From Bermanella sp. WJH001 (GTDB lineage: Bacteria; Pseudomonadota; Gammaproteobacteria; Pseudomonadales; Oceanobacteraceae), in assembly GCF_030070105.1 (NCBI RefSeq), contig NZ_JASJOO010000003.1, positions 1,039,155 to 1,103,154 on the forward strand: DNA of 64,000 nt, in the 5' to 3' direction. The position numbers and the translations under genes are program-made. Below are positions 26,734 through 36,784 of the stretch, piece by piece (within the stretch, counting starts at the first letter, position 1; every line of letters starts with the position of its first letter). A model generated the notes under the pieces. That model was not told where the DNA came from, ran no database searches, and saw nothing but the letters and a program-made list of their open reading frames with translations.

Positions 26734-27489
26734 GTGGATTTAGCGACGATTGTAGGATTATTAGGGGCATGGATCATCGTAATTTTTGCGATGGTCTTGG
26801 GTGGCGATCCGGCCATGTTTGTGAATATCCCCTCGTTATTGATTGTGGTGGGCGGTGCGATTTTTGCCGTACTGATGAAGTTTGAACTAGGTCAGTTTTT
26901 AGCGGCGGGGAAAATCGCTGGTAAAGCATTTAGTTTCAAACTGCCTAAACCTGATGCCATGATTGAAGAGATTGTTGAGCTAGCAGGTGAAGCCCGTAAA
27001 AATGGCTTATTAGCACTTGAGGGTAAAGAAGTCAGTTATGACTTCTTAGCTAAGGGGATTCAATTGCTGGTGGATGGCCATGACCCTGATGTGGTGAAAA
27101 GTCTGCTGGGCAAAGACGTCAGCTTAAGTGCCGACCGTCATAAAATCGGAACACAAATATTTTCACAATTAGGGGATGTTGCCCCCGCCATGGGCATGAT
27201 TGGTACGCTGATCGGTCTAGTGGCCATGTTGGCTAACATGGATGACCCTAAATCAATTGGTCCGGCCATGGCCGTTGCACTATTAACCACCTTGTACGGC
27301 GCCATGATGGCCAACATGTTTTGTCTGCCAGTGGCCGATAAGTGCAGTTTGCGATCGGATGAAGAAGCGCGATTACAAAGCATGGTCATTGATGCCTTGC
27401 TGGGCATTCAAGCTGGGCAAAACCCCAGAGTGATTGAGTCGCTGTTGCGTACTTATTTACCCACATCAAAACGAGGCGAGGATGAATAA
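26734..27489 (+). CDS. pomA: Flagellar motor stator protein PomA (MotA family)
   Basis: A 251-residue inner-membrane protein with four hydrophobic segments; PSLLIVVGGAIFAVLMKFEL and GDVAPAMGMIGTLIGLVAML are typical of MotA/PomA. The start is GTG 26734 with GGGTG upstream. It pairs with PomB (next gene) to form the ion channel that drives the flagellar motor; by similarity to Vibrio-type PomA the ion is probably sodium. Confidence 0.92.
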   Translation: MDLATIVGLLGAWIIVIFAMVLGGDPAMFVNIPSLLIVVGGAIFAVLMKFELGQFLAAGKIAGKAFSFKLPKPDAMIEEIVELAGEARKNGLLALEGKEVSYDFLAKGIQLLVDGHDPDVVKSLLGKDVSLSADRHKIGTQIFSQLGDVAPAMGMIGTLIGLVAMLANMDDPKSIGPAMAVALLTTLYGAMMANMFCLPVADKCSLRSDEEARLQSMVIDALLGIQAGQNPRVIESLLRTYLPTSKRGEDE

Positions 27490-27526
27490 TCTTCACCTAT
27501 TCACGGACGAATAAAGGAGCAGATTC

Positions 27527-28522
27527 ATGGCTGATGAAGATGACGCTCCGGACTGTCCCGATTGTCCCGTCTGTCCCCCCAGTTGGTTAGCCACATTTGC
27601 AGACTTAATGTCATTGCTTATGTGCTTTTTTGTACTGCTGTTATCGTTTGCAGAAATGGACGCGTTAAAGTTCAAGCGTCTAGCAGGTGAGCTGCGCATG
27701 GCGTTTGGTGTGCAAACCACCATCAATGCCGATGACCCGCCAAAAGGCACCAGTGTCATAGCCAAACACTTTAGTCCATCAAAACCTGAACCGACGCCAA
27801 TCAATGAGATTCGCCAATCCACCTCGGATATTACCGAAAGCAGTTTAGAGGTCTTGTGTCAGGATGCCATAACCGCGCAAACCGAAGCCCAAGGGGATAC
27901 AGGTAAACAAACCCGTGAAGTGGCGGTGCCGTCGTCACAAGCAAAGGCTCAAGCGGAAGCAGAAGAGACGGCATTTGAAATGGCCAGTGAGCTGGAAAAA
28001 GAAATTTCAAAAGGTCAGGTGGAGTTAGAAACCCAAGGCAGCAAAATCATCATTCGTATTACTGAAAACAGTTCATTTAAAGGGGGCAGTGCATTTGTTG
28101 AAGACGCGTTCTTGCCTGTGCTGGATAAAATTCGAGAAGTGTTAGTTGAGGTGCCTGGGCGCATTAGCGTAGAAGGCCATACGGATAGCACTCCGCTAGG
28201 GCGGGGTGGGCGTTACAATTCAAACTGGGAATTAAGTGCAGCCCGAGCAGCATCGGTGGCCCAATATTTATTTATCGCCCCAGAGATGGATGAAAAACGT
28301 TTCATGGTAGTGGGTCATGGTAGTGTGCGCCCGCTGGTGGACAATAAGACCGCTGAAAACCGAGAAAAGAATCGCCGTGTTGAAATCATAATTGTTAAAA
28401 GTGGGCCAAAAGATAACGACGATGAGCCCGAAATAGATACCGAGTCTGGAGATAATCCTTTCTCTGAGCAGCTAAATGCAAGCCCAGAAGATTTTGGCCT
28501 AGACCCAGACGAAGTGTTCTAG
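27527..28522 (+). CDS. pomB: Flagellar motor stator protein PomB (MotB family, OmpA-like)
   Basis: A 331-residue protein with a cysteine-rich N-terminus (CPDCPVCPPSW), one membrane segment containing the ion-binding Asp26 in FADLMSLLM, a linker, and a C-terminal OmpA-like peptidoglycan-binding domain (VEGHTDSTPLG, NWELSAARAASVAQYL, NREKNRRVEI). It anchors the stator to the cell wall. An AAGGAG ribosome-binding site precedes ATG 27527. The middle region (about 95-165) is acidic and low complexity. Confidence 0.94.
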   Translation: MADEDDAPDCPDCPVCPPSWLATFADLMSLLMCFFVLLLSFAEMDALKFKRLAGELRMAFGVQTTINADDPPKGTSVIAKHFSPSKPEPTPINEIRQSTSDITESSLEVLCQDAITAQTEAQGDTGKQTREVAVPSSQAKAQAEAEETAFEMASELEKEISKGQVELETQGSKIIIRITENSSFKGGSAFVEDAFLPVLDKIREVLVEVPGRISVEGHTDSTPLGRGGRYNSNWELSAARAASVAQYLFIAPEMDEKRFMVVGHGSVRPLVDNKTAENREKNRRVEIIIVKSGPKDNDDEPEIDTESGDNPFSEQLNASPEDFGLDPDEVF

Positions 28523-28535
28523 TGGGAGGAGTAAC

Positions 28536-29108
28536 ATGACACAGGAACGTCGCCGTTTTTTCAGAATCGATGACGAGATCGCCATTAGCTTCCATGCATT
28601 AGGCGAAGAATACGGGGGGGAAGATAATGTCGATTCCCACGAATTTGTCGATTTGCAGCAAGAATTTCATGTGAGTTTAGAGGTGCAAATTCGTCAAGCC
28701 ATGGTGGATGTGCGGGCGCAATATCCAAAGCTCGTGCCGCTACTGGATTTAATGAATCAAAAAATTAATTTACTGCATGCCAGTGAAGCACTGGTTGAAG
28801 ATGCACCGGTACTTAGAAAAGCCAATCTTAGTGCCTGTGGTGTTGCGTTTACATGGGGTGAAGACTTGGCCATCAATCAGCAATTGATGGTGAGCCTTTA
28901 CCTGCAGCCGAACCATGAACTGGTTCGCAGCACCGCCCACGTAGCTGGGGTGGATCCTAACCCGGATTACCCGGCACAATCCGATGAGCCTTATATTGTG
29001 AGACTGGATTTTGATGACATGCACAATGCCTTTCAAGAAGTATTGATTCAGCATGTGGTGCAAAGACAAGGTCGACAATTACGCAAAAAACTTGATGATC
29101 AGATTTAG
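28536..29108 (+). CDS. PilZ-domain protein in the stator operon
   Basis: A 190-residue protein starting TQERRRFFRIDD, with the arginine-rich switch motif of PilZ domains (RxxxR-like), then a helical insertion and ANLSACGVAFTWGED, a (D/N)xSxxG-like second motif. PilZ domains bind cyclic di-GMP. It is 13 bases after pomB with GGGAGGAG upstream, so it is co-transcribed with the stator genes; control of motor output by cyclic di-GMP is an inference. No YcgR-N domain is visible. Confidence 0.78.
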   Translation: MTQERRRFFRIDDEIAISFHALGEEYGGEDNVDSHEFVDLQQEFHVSLEVQIRQAMVDVRAQYPKLVPLLDLMNQKINLLHASEALVEDAPVLRKANLSACGVAFTWGEDLAINQQLMVSLYLQPNHELVRSTAHVAGVDPNPDYPAQSDEPYIVRLDFDDMHNAFQEVLIQHVVQRQGRQLRKKLDDQI

Positions 29109-29172
29109 CTTGCCCAATCCCTGTTTTTACCCAGTCATTAGGCCAAGTATATTTTGGTGTTTTGAATTGAAT

Positions 29173-30951
29173 TTAGTATTTTGTCAGCGGCCAGCCTAAC
29201 AATAAAATCATGATGGTTGCGATGGCAATGATGATGTTCATAGGCACGCCTACCTTTAAGAAGTCACTGAAGCGATAACCTCCTGGCCCATACACCATTA
29301 AATTTGTTTGATAACCAAGTGGCGTTGCAAAACTGGCGGATGCCGCCATCATAATTGCAAAAATGAATGGTTCATTATTCAGTGAGGCCTTTTCTGTTAT
29401 TTCTAACACAATGGGCAACATTAAAACCGCGGCTGCATTATTGGTAATAGTTTCGGTTAACAAGGATACGGCTAAATAAATAATAATGAGAAGTAGCCAC
29501 GGCGTGCCTCCACTTAAATCAATCATGCCTGTGGCTAAGAACTCTGCAACACCGGTTTTTTGCAGGGCCAAACCCAATGCAAGGGATGCCGCAATGGTGA
29601 TTAACACGGTAAAATCTAGACTTTTTTCGGCTTGGTTAATTGAACAGCAACCCGTTAATATCATCATGCCTGCGCCAATAAGAGCGGCATTTAACATGCT
29701 GATTAATCCAATACCCGCAGCCAACACCACGCCAATTAAAATCCCCCAAGCAAGGTAAGCACGCTCATGCCGCGGAGGACTTTCTTGTAAATCATTTATC
29801 AACAAAAAATCTTTATTGTATCGCTGGCGGCTAACAAAAGCGGGCCTTGCCTCTAATAATAATGTGTCGCCAGCTTCTAATTTTATATTGCCTAAATTGC
29901 CTTTTACGCGCTCACCATTTTTTGCCACAGCAAGCACAACCGCTCCATAGCGATCGCGGAATTTTGCATCACGAATATTATTGCCAAGTGCCGCGCAATG
30001 AGGTGACACCACAACTTCAACTAAACGGCGTTCAGCTCGATCAATGCTTAGAGTGTCGCTATTGTTATCGTCACTGGAGGCAATGATGCCGTTGATGCGT
30101 AATAAATCGGAAATGGCTTGTGTATCACCTGCAAAAATAAGTCGATCACCGCCGTGTAGGACTTCTTCCGATGGCACCGCGGTAATCAGTGAGCCATTAC
30201 GTTCCACTTCAACCAAATAGACACGATCTAAATCACGTAAGCCTGCTTGGGCAATGGTTTTGCCAACAAGGGGACCGTTTTCATCCACACAGACTTCTAA
30301 AGTAAATTCCCTAAGATTAGCAAATGCCTTTTTTTCACTGCGATCAGGCAGCCATTTAGGAAACAAAAGCAACATAAACGCCACACCAATGATGGCAACG
30401 GGTAAACCCACGGCGGTAATGGCAAACAGCGAGAATCCAGCCTCACCAGTGATGCTTTGATACTGGCCATTAATCACAAGGTTGGTACTGGTACCAATGA
30501 GAGTTAAGGTGCCACCTAAAATGGCGGTGTAACTTAAAGGAATCATTAACTTAGAGGGCGGCAGGTTAATTTTGCGACACCAAACATGTATGGCTGGAAT
30601 CATGGTTGCAACCACAGGTGTATTATTTAAAAAGCCGCTGAGTAATATAACCGGTGCAATAATGCGCCCCATGGCGCTGCGAACAGAATTTGGGTTGCCT
30701 AAGACTTTGTTCACTAATAAATCAATGCCGCCGGAACCATGAATACCGGCAGCCATGACAAACATGGCGGCAACCGTAATGAGCCCAGAGTTGGAAAAGC
30801 CCGCCAGTGCTTCATCTGCGTTTAATATGCCCATGGCGCTCAAAACAGTCAGCACGGCCATCATGACAATGTGGGGGCCTATTTTACTGAACGATAGAAT
30901 GGCGAGCGCCGCAGCTGACAGCATTAAAGAAAACCAGCCTTGCCATTCCAT
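29173..30951 (-). CDS. SLC13-type permease with RCK_C/TrkA-C domains
   Basis: A 592-residue membrane protein with N- and C-terminal blocks of hydrophobic segments. Typical segments are AGFSNSGLITVAAMFVMAAG, LSGFLNNTPVVATMIPA and LGGTLTLIGTSTNLVINGQ. A central soluble region (about 200-390) has two RCK_C-like units, seen in VEVERNGSLITAVPSEEVL and in GDRLIFAGD. It is a divalent-anion:sodium symporter family member; sulfate or dicarboxylate are common substrates but cannot be read here. It stands alone. Confidence 0.9.
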   Translation of the reverse strand: MEWQGWFSLMLSAAALAILSFSKIGPHIVMMAVLTVLSAMGILNADEALAGFSNSGLITVAAMFVMAAGIHGSGGIDLLVNKVLGNPNSVRSAMGRIIAPVILLSGFLNNTPVVATMIPAIHVWCRKINLPPSKLMIPLSYTAILGGTLTLIGTSTNLVINGQYQSITGEAGFSLFAITAVGLPVAIIGVAFMLLLFPKWLPDRSEKKAFANLREFTLEVCVDENGPLVGKTIAQAGLRDLDRVYLVEVERNGSLITAVPSEEVLHGGDRLIFAGDTQAISDLLRINGIIASSDDNNSDTLSIDRAERRLVEVVVSPHCAALGNNIRDAKFRDRYGAVVLAVAKNGERVKGNLGNIKLEAGDTLLLEARPAFVSRQRYNKDFLLINDLQESPPRHERAYLAWGILIGVVLAAGIGLISMLNAALIGAGMMILTGCCSINQAEKSLDFTVLITIAASLALGLALQKTGVAEFLATGMIDLSGGTPWLLLIIIYLAVSLLTETITNNAAAVLMLPIVLEITEKASLNNEPFIFAIMMAASASFATPLGYQTNLMVYGPGGYRFSDFLKVGVPMNIIIAIATIMILLLGWPLTKY

Positions 30952-31210
30952 ATAAAAGTCCTAAGAGTATTGAGAAGGCGCATAATAAATCAGGAATGCT
31001 GGCTGTATATAACTATTTCATAAATTATCACAATACATGGGTTGTGCGAGGTGATGCGTTAAATGAGGAATACTGGGACTCGGCTGAATATGGGTTACCA
31101 TGAAAAACGGTCTGGAAACTTAATTAAGGCTTGATTATGCAGCTAAGCTTGTCATATTAATCGTCTAAAAAATCAACCGATATGGCTTTGAGCGTGTATA
31201 ATCCCCGCCT

Positions 31211-33751
31211 ATGAAAAAAAACAAACCTGAAGCTAAAGCTAAAAAACTCGCCGATCCATTTGCCAAACGCGAAGCGGATAAATACGACAACCCAGTGGCC
31301 AGTCGTGAACTCATCCTTGAAACCCTAGAAAAGCACCCTGTCCCGCTCACTCATATGCAGCTAGTTGAACACCTGCATGTAGAAGGGGAAGATCAAATTG
31401 AAGCCATGCGTCGTCGATTAATTGCCATGTGTCGTGATGGCCAATTGGTTGAAGATCGTCGCCGTGCTTATACCCCCATGAGCCAAGTGGAATTGATTCA
31501 AGGTCGCGTGCAAGGTCATAAAGACGGTTATGGCTTTTTAATTAAAGATGAAGGGGGCGATGATCTGCACCTTTCAGCCAAACAAATGCGTAAGGTGTTT
31601 GATGGCGATAAAGTAACTGTGCGCTTAGCGGGCGCGGATAATCGCGGTAAACAAGAAGCGGTTATTGTGGATGTGGTGCAACGCAATACGCATCAATTGG
31701 TGGGTCGTTTTTATACACAAGGTGATAGCGCCTATGTGGTGCCTGATTCTCGCCGTGTGACCCAAGAGATTATGATTCCGGGTAGTGAGATGAATGGTGC
31801 AAAAAATGGCCAGTTTGTGGTGGTTGATATCACCAAGCAGCCAGATACTCGCCAGCTAGCCTTGGGCAAAATCATTGAAGTATTAGGTGATCACCTAGCA
31901 CCTGGTATGGAAATCGATATTGCTCTGCGTAGTCATGAAATTCCATTTGTCTTTCCTGAAGAGGTTGAACAGCAAGTTGCCAAAATCAGCGCGGAAGTAG
32001 AAGAAGCGGACAAACAACATCGCATCGATTTACGTGAGCTGCCATTTGTCACCATTGATGGCGAAGACGCCCGTGACTTTGATGATGCCGTACTTGCTCA
32101 ATACAACGCAAAAACCAAGGGCTGGACGCTCTATGTGGCCATTGCCGATGTGAGTCATTATGTTCCTGTGAATTCCCCGCTGGATGTTGAAGCGCAAAAT
32201 CGTGGTAACTCCGTATATTTCCCTGAGCACGTTGTGCCTATGCTGCCAGAGAAACTCAGTAATGGTTTGTGTTCGCTAAATCCTCACGTTGACCGTTTAT
32301 GTATGGTTTGCGAAATGGAAATTTCCCCTGCCGGTGAAATCAGTGGTTATAAATTCTTTGAAGGGGTGATGCACAGCCACGCTCGTTTAACCTACAAACT
32401 GGTGGGTAAGATTTTAGAAGACAAACATGAAGACGAAGGGCAAATCCTACGTGAGCAGTATGCCCATATCGTGCCTCAACTCGATACACTTTATGATTTG
32501 TATAAAACCTTAAAAGCGGCTCGTGGCGAACGGGGAGCCATTGAGTTTGAAACCGTTGAAACGCGCATTGTGTTTAATTCAGATCGTAAGATTGAAGACA
32601 TCGTACCGGTTCATCGTAATGATGCGCACAAGGTCATTGAAGAATGTATGTTATGTGCCAACGTGGCCACGGCACGCTTCTTAGAAAAACATAAGCAGCC
32701 TAGTTTGTTCCGTGTGCACCAAGGGCCAAGCGAGCAGAAACTAGAAAACCTAAAACAGTATTTAAATGAAAGTGGCTTAGCCCTTTCAGGTGGCTTAAAG
32801 CCAACACCAAAAGACTTTTTACAGGTGATGCGCCAAATTGAAGGTCGTCCAGATTCCCATTTGATTCAGAGCATGCTTTTGCGTTCAATGAGTCAGGCGG
32901 TTTATCAGCCTGATAACGAAGGGCATTTTGGTCTGGCCTACCCAGCGTACACCCATTTCACTTCGCCTATACGTCGTTACCCAGACTTAATGGTGCACCG
33001 TGCCATTCGACAATTAATTCGCAGCGACAATCAAGATGAAAGCCTGTTGCAAACCATCCGCCGCAGCGAAGGGGCCAGTGTCTTAAGCAAAAAAGATATA
33101 TATCCATATGACATGGCGGCGTTATTGCAGTTTGGTGAACAGTGCTCATTGACTGAACGCCGTGCTGACGATGCAACCCGTGATGTGATGGACTTTTTGA
33201 AGTGCGAATACATGCGTGCTCATGTGGGTGACGAATTTGAAGGTGTCATTAGTACGGTGACAAACTTTGGTATTTTTGTTCAGTTGAATGATTTATATAT
33301 TGAAGGTTTAGTACACGTTACTAATTTAACCAGTGACTTTTATCAGTTTGACCCTGTTCGTATGTTATTGCGTGGTGAACGCTCCGGTCGTGTATTCCGC
33401 ATGGGGGATACCGTACAGGTTATTGTCAGTCGTGTTGACTTAGATGATCGTAAAATTGATTTCCAAATGCTGGGCGCTGAAAACCAAGGTGGTGCTGCGC
33501 CAGCTAAAGGCAAGCCTCGATCTAGTGGTAAACGCACCATCGGCACGGTGCGTAAACGTAAGCCAGAATTAAAAACCACTGGTGAGACCGGCGATAAAAA
33601 AGATCCTTACGCCAAAGCAAAAGCCGATAAAAAACAGCTCATGGATGAAGCAAAGAGCGCGGCGAAAAAAAAGAAAAAACCCAGTAAACGCCAAAAACTA
33701 AACAACGCAAAAAAGAAAGCCACAAAGAAAACGGCTAAAAAGAAAAAGTAG
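31211..33751 (+). CDS. rnr: Ribonuclease R
   Basis: An 846-residue 3'-5' exoribonuclease of the RNase II family. It has an N-terminal winged helix, two cold-shock domains, the RNB domain with DGEDARDFDDAV (catalytic aspartates), PAYTHFTSPIRRYPDLMVHR, a C-terminal S1 domain (GVISTVTNFGIFVQL), and a very lysine-rich tail. It degrades structured RNA. It is followed 15 bases later by rlmB, the common rnr-rlmB order. Confidence 0.97.
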   Translation: MKKNKPEAKAKKLADPFAKREADKYDNPVASRELILETLEKHPVPLTHMQLVEHLHVEGEDQIEAMRRRLIAMCRDGQLVEDRRRAYTPMSQVELIQGRVQGHKDGYGFLIKDEGGDDLHLSAKQMRKVFDGDKVTVRLAGADNRGKQEAVIVDVVQRNTHQLVGRFYTQGDSAYVVPDSRRVTQEIMIPGSEMNGAKNGQFVVVDITKQPDTRQLALGKIIEVLGDHLAPGMEIDIALRSHEIPFVFPEEVEQQVAKISAEVEEADKQHRIDLRELPFVTIDGEDARDFDDAVLAQYNAKTKGWTLYVAIADVSHYVPVNSPLDVEAQNRGNSVYFPEHVVPMLPEKLSNGLCSLNPHVDRLCMVCEMEISPAGEISGYKFFEGVMHSHARLTYKLVGKILEDKHEDEGQILREQYAHIVPQLDTLYDLYKTLKAARGERGAIEFETVETRIVFNSDRKIEDIVPVHRNDAHKVIEECMLCANVATARFLEKHKQPSLFRVHQGPSEQKLENLKQYLNESGLALSGGLKPTPKDFLQVMRQIEGRPDSHLIQSMLLRSMSQAVYQPDNEGHFGLAYPAYTHFTSPIRRYPDLMVHRAIRQLIRSDNQDESLLQTIRRSEGASVLSKKDIYPYDMAALLQFGEQCSLTERRADDATRDVMDFLKCEYMRAHVGDEFEGVISTVTNFGIFVQLNDLYIEGLVHVTNLTSDFYQFDPVRMLLRGERSGRVFRMGDTVQVIVSRVDLDDRKIDFQMLGAENQGGAAPAKGKPRSSGKRTIGTVRKRKPELKTTGETGDKKDPYAKAKADKKQLMDEAKSAAKKKKKPSKRQKLNNAKKKATKKTAKKKK

Positions 33752-33766
33752 AGATTCGATACAATT

Positions 33767-34510
33767 ATGAGTGATGAAATTGTTTTTGGTATTCATGCGG
33801 TTAGCAATGTATTAAAGCGCTCAAGTGAGCGTGTACGTGAAATGTATGTACAACAAGGTCGTGATGACGAGCGCTTGCAGGAATTATTTTCTCTGGCCAA
33901 GCAAAATGGCATTTCAGTACAAGTGGTTAAAAAGGCATTTTTGGATGAAAAAGCCGAAGGCAATCATCAAGGCATTGCGGTAAAGGTGAAGGCGGCGCAA
34001 GTTAAAGGGGATAACGAGCTGTTACGTCAGCTGGACAGCCTAGACGAGCCTGCATTTTTACTGATTTTAGACACCATCACTGACCCGCATAATTTGGGGG
34101 CATGTTTGCGTACAGCCGATGCTGCTGGCGTGCATGCGGTGATTGCGCCAAAAGATAAGGCGGTGGGCATTACCTCCACCGTGAGCAAGGTAGCCTGTGG
34201 CGCTGCTGAAACCGTCCCTTTTTATCAAGTCACCAATTTAGCCCGCTGCCTTAAAGAGCTGCAAGAGCGAGGAATTTGGCTCTACGGTACCGCAGGTGAA
34301 GCCAGTGAATCGGTATATAAAACGGATTTAAAAGGCCCAATTGCCATCGTTATGGGCGCTGAGGGTAAGGGGCTGCGCCGTTTAACCCGCGAAGCCTGTG
34401 ATCATCTTATCCACATCCCTATGAAAGGGGACGTGAGCTCATTGAACGTATCGGTGGCAGCAGGGGTGTGTTTGTTCGAAGCCCTTCGCCAGCGCACTTG
34501 CGACTCATAA
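33767..34510 (+). CDS. rlmB: 23S rRNA (guanosine2251-2'-O)-methyltransferase
   Basis: A 247-residue SpoU/TrmH-family methyltransferase. [28 protein letters not shown] and [17 protein letters not shown] are the three family motifs forming the trefoil-knot SAM site; the N-terminal substrate-binding domain begins [13 protein letters not shown]. It methylates G2251 of 23S rRNA. Co-transcribed with rnr and followed by a terminator. Confidence 0.96.
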   Translation: MSDEIVFGIHAVSNVLKRSSERVREMYVQQGRDDERLQELFSLAKQNGISVQVVKKAFLDEKAEGNHQGIAVKVKAAQVKGDNELLRQLDSLDEPAFLLILDTITDPHNLGACLRTADAAGVHAVIAPKDKAVGITSTVSKVACGAAETVPFYQVTNLARCLKELQERGIWLYGTAGEASESVYKTDLKGPIAIVMGAEGKGLRRLTREACDHLIHIPMKGDVSSLNVSVAAGVCLFEALRQRTCDS

Positions 34511-34525
34511 TCGTCCTATATTATT

Positions 34526-34542
34526 GGGGCATTTGCCCTTTT
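34526..34542 (+). terminator. Terminator after rlmB
   Basis: A short hairpin, GGGCA (34527-34531) and TGCCC (34534-34538) with a two-base loop, is followed by four T residues. Confidence 0.55.
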
Positions 34543-34639
34543 CTTGTCTACTCTTAGTGTATGGTTAAGTACATTAAGGGTCTGACAATTTGCGGAATCT
34601 CAAACATATCCATTTAAGACCTCTTTATCGGCCGCTTCC

Positions 34640-36112
34640 ATGAAGCTACGTGGCTTATCGGGCCGTTTGGCCATGCTGATGGTATTTGCAACACTGTTAA
34701 TGCAGTTAGGGCATGGGCTCTATCGATTTTCAGTGGATGTGCCTAAAGCGAAAAACAAAAGCATTGAAGAAATCAATCAACTGGTTTCGAGTTTACAGCC
34801 TGCCTTAGCCGAAGCCTTGTACCAATATAATGAAACCCTATCAGATAAATTATTAAAAGCCTTTTATAGTAAAGCGGCAGTGCAAACCGTTTGGATATTA
34901 GATCAAGATGGTTCTGGTGTGGGTGTTTGGGTGCGTACAGATGCGCAACTATCGGAAGAGCGTTACGAAGTTACTTGGCCTTTGATTTACAAAGATGATG
35001 AAATTGGCAGCTTGGTACTGTTGATTGATATGGCGGTGGTTGAGAGCGCGGCTGTTAGTCAGATTTGGAGCGTTATCTTATTCTCCGTGATGATCGGTTT
35101 AATCGCGCTACTGCTTTTATATTTTATAGCTCAAGCCATAGTGACGCGACCTGTGGAGTCATTATCAAGCGTGGTGGGTATTATAAATAGTCATGCGTTT
35201 GTTAAAGATGATGTGAAGGCCATCGATGCTGTGCGCGCAAATTATGAAATTGAAGACTTAAGGTTAGCCATCAAAAAGATTCTATACGAACTAGCCGAGC
35301 ACCTTGGTCGCAATCAACAAGATATGATGTCACTTAAGGAATTTAACCAAGCACTTGAAGAGAAAGTGGTGAGTCGAACGCTTGAGTTAGAGCAGGCAAA
35401 AGAAAAAGCAGAAGTCGCCAGTCGAGCAAAAACAGATTTTTTAAATGTGATTACCCATGAGTTGCGCACACCATTAAACGGTGTACTAGGATTCTCCGGC
35501 ATTTTAAAAAATAGAGACCTTGCTGAAAAAGATAAAAAATTAGTACTGGGCATCGAGCAATCCGGCCAAGGTTTGTTATTGCTACTTAATGATATTATTG
35601 ATTTTGTTGGTCTTGAAAGTAAGTCGCTAGACCGGCAGGTTTTTGCAGTTTATGACGCATTATCTTCTTCATTTAATGATCAAAAAGAAACGGCAGAGAA
35701 AAAGGGATTAGAGTATAAAATTGAAGTAGACAATAGCCTGACTCTCAATGGTGATCCTAAACGGTTATCTGTTCTGGTGCGCCAGCTGTTATCAAATGCA
35801 ATAAAATTTACCCATGAAGGCAGCGTCACATTATCTTGTTACGCTCAACAAGATGGCAAAGCATTGTTATCCATAACCGATACCGGTATTGGCATGGAAG
35901 AGAGTGATTATGGCGACTTTTCATCAGAAATGTTTATGCACGAAGCATTCACCCAAGCTGAGCAAGGCTTAAACCGTGCTAGTGAAGGTTTGGGTTTGGG
36001 ATTATCTATTGCTGGGCGCATTTGCAAAAAGTGGCCTGCACAAATGCGTTTTGAGAAAAACACGCCACAGGGCACAAAGGTGTGTGTTGTTCTGGGCGAT
36101 GTTGAGCTGTAA
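34640..36112 (+). CDS. Orphan sensor histidine kinase
   Basis: A 490-residue membrane kinase: membrane segment at about 8-28, a periplasmic domain to about 140, a second membrane segment SVMIGLIALLLLYFIAQ, a linker with coiled-coil character, a HisKA domain with FLNVITHELRTPLNGVLGFS (His about 273), and an HATPase domain with LLSNAIKFTHEG (N box), DTGIGM (G1) and GLGLSIAG (G2). No receiver domain and no adjacent response regulator gene. The signal is unknown. Convergent with the helicase-loader gene, 3 bases apart. Confidence 0.9.
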   Translation: MKLRGLSGRLAMLMVFATLLMQLGHGLYRFSVDVPKAKNKSIEEINQLVSSLQPALAEALYQYNETLSDKLLKAFYSKAAVQTVWILDQDGSGVGVWVRTDAQLSEERYEVTWPLIYKDDEIGSLVLLIDMAVVESAAVSQIWSVILFSVMIGLIALLLLYFIAQAIVTRPVESLSSVVGIINSHAFVKDDVKAIDAVRANYEIEDLRLAIKKILYELAEHLGRNQQDMMSLKEFNQALEEKVVSRTLELEQAKEKAEVASRAKTDFLNVITHELRTPLNGVLGFSGILKNRDLAEKDKKLVLGIEQSGQGLLLLLNDIIDFVGLESKSLDRQVFAVYDALSSSFNDQKETAEKKGLEYKIEVDNSLTLNGDPKRLSVLVRQLLSNAIKFTHEGSVTLSCYAQQDGKALLSITDTGIGMEESDYGDFSSEMFMHEAFTQAEQGLNRASEGLGLGLSIAGRICKKWPAQMRFEKNTPQGTKVCVVLGDVEL

Positions 36113-36115
36113 TTT

Positions 36116-36784
36116 TTATAATTTTAGTTGTGCGCGAAGTTGCTTTAGATGGTCTTGATTTTCTTTGCGCGTTAACGGCGTTGTGATGTCTGCAGGCAGT
36201 GCCTTGTCCATAGGGACATCCAGTTTTTCCCCTTTTATGACTCTGTCGCATAACATTTCATAGTTGCGTTTGAATACCGGAAACACCTTGTCTTTTGGTT
36301 CACTGGCTAAGAAAAACCAGTCACTTGCCAAACCGGCAAAATACACCGCAGGGTGACTCCATTGGTAGTGTTTTTTCGGTTGTGGTGCACGGCATGCTTC
36401 AATATAAGCACTATCGACACAGGGTAAACCAAATGCATCGTAAGCATGGTCACAATGACTTTTGAATTTTGCAATGGAAGGTAAAAAGGTTTCTTTGCCG
36501 ATAATGTCATCGGCCACTTTCATTAATAAATTCACCGGGTAGTGGCTTAAGTGTTTAGCCCAAAGACGCTTTGCTAAATTTGACTGCTCTGCATTAGGGT
36601 AGGCAGCATGATACTGATTGCCATAACCCACTGCGAGCACTTCAAAAACACCGTTAACCGCACTGATTAATTGCGGACTAAAGCTTTTATCAGTTTGCCC
36701 AGCTGGTGTCGCTGAGTCGCTCTTCAAGGGTTGTACTTGCAATGTAATCTCGTTGAGAAGTTGCTCCGTTACCTTGCTGACCAT
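36116..36784 (-). CDS. Lambda P-like replicative helicase loader
   Basis: A 222-residue protein. ISAVNGVFEVLAVGYGNQY, then KETFLPSIAKFKSHCDHAYD, GLPCVDSAYIEAC and WSHPAVYFAGLASDWFFL follow the layout of the phage lambda P family (helicase-loading proteins that recruit DnaB). The start at ATG 36784 overlaps the upstream DnaT-like gene by 95 bases in another frame, implying coupled translation unless an internal start is used. The combination with a DnaT-like protein suggests a primosome-type function. No phage structural or integrase genes are nearby. The family call is by pattern, not by search. Confidence 0.7.
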   Translation of the reverse strand: MVSKVTEQLLNEITLQVQPLKSDSATPAGQTDKSFSPQLISAVNGVFEVLAVGYGNQYHAAYPNAEQSNLAKRLWAKHLSHYPVNLLMKVADDIIGKETFLPSIAKFKSHCDHAYDAFGLPCVDSAYIEACRAPQPKKHYQWSHPAVYFAGLASDWFFLASEPKDKVFPVFKRNYEMLCDRVIKGEKLDVPMDKALPADITTPLTRKENQDHLKQLRAQLKL

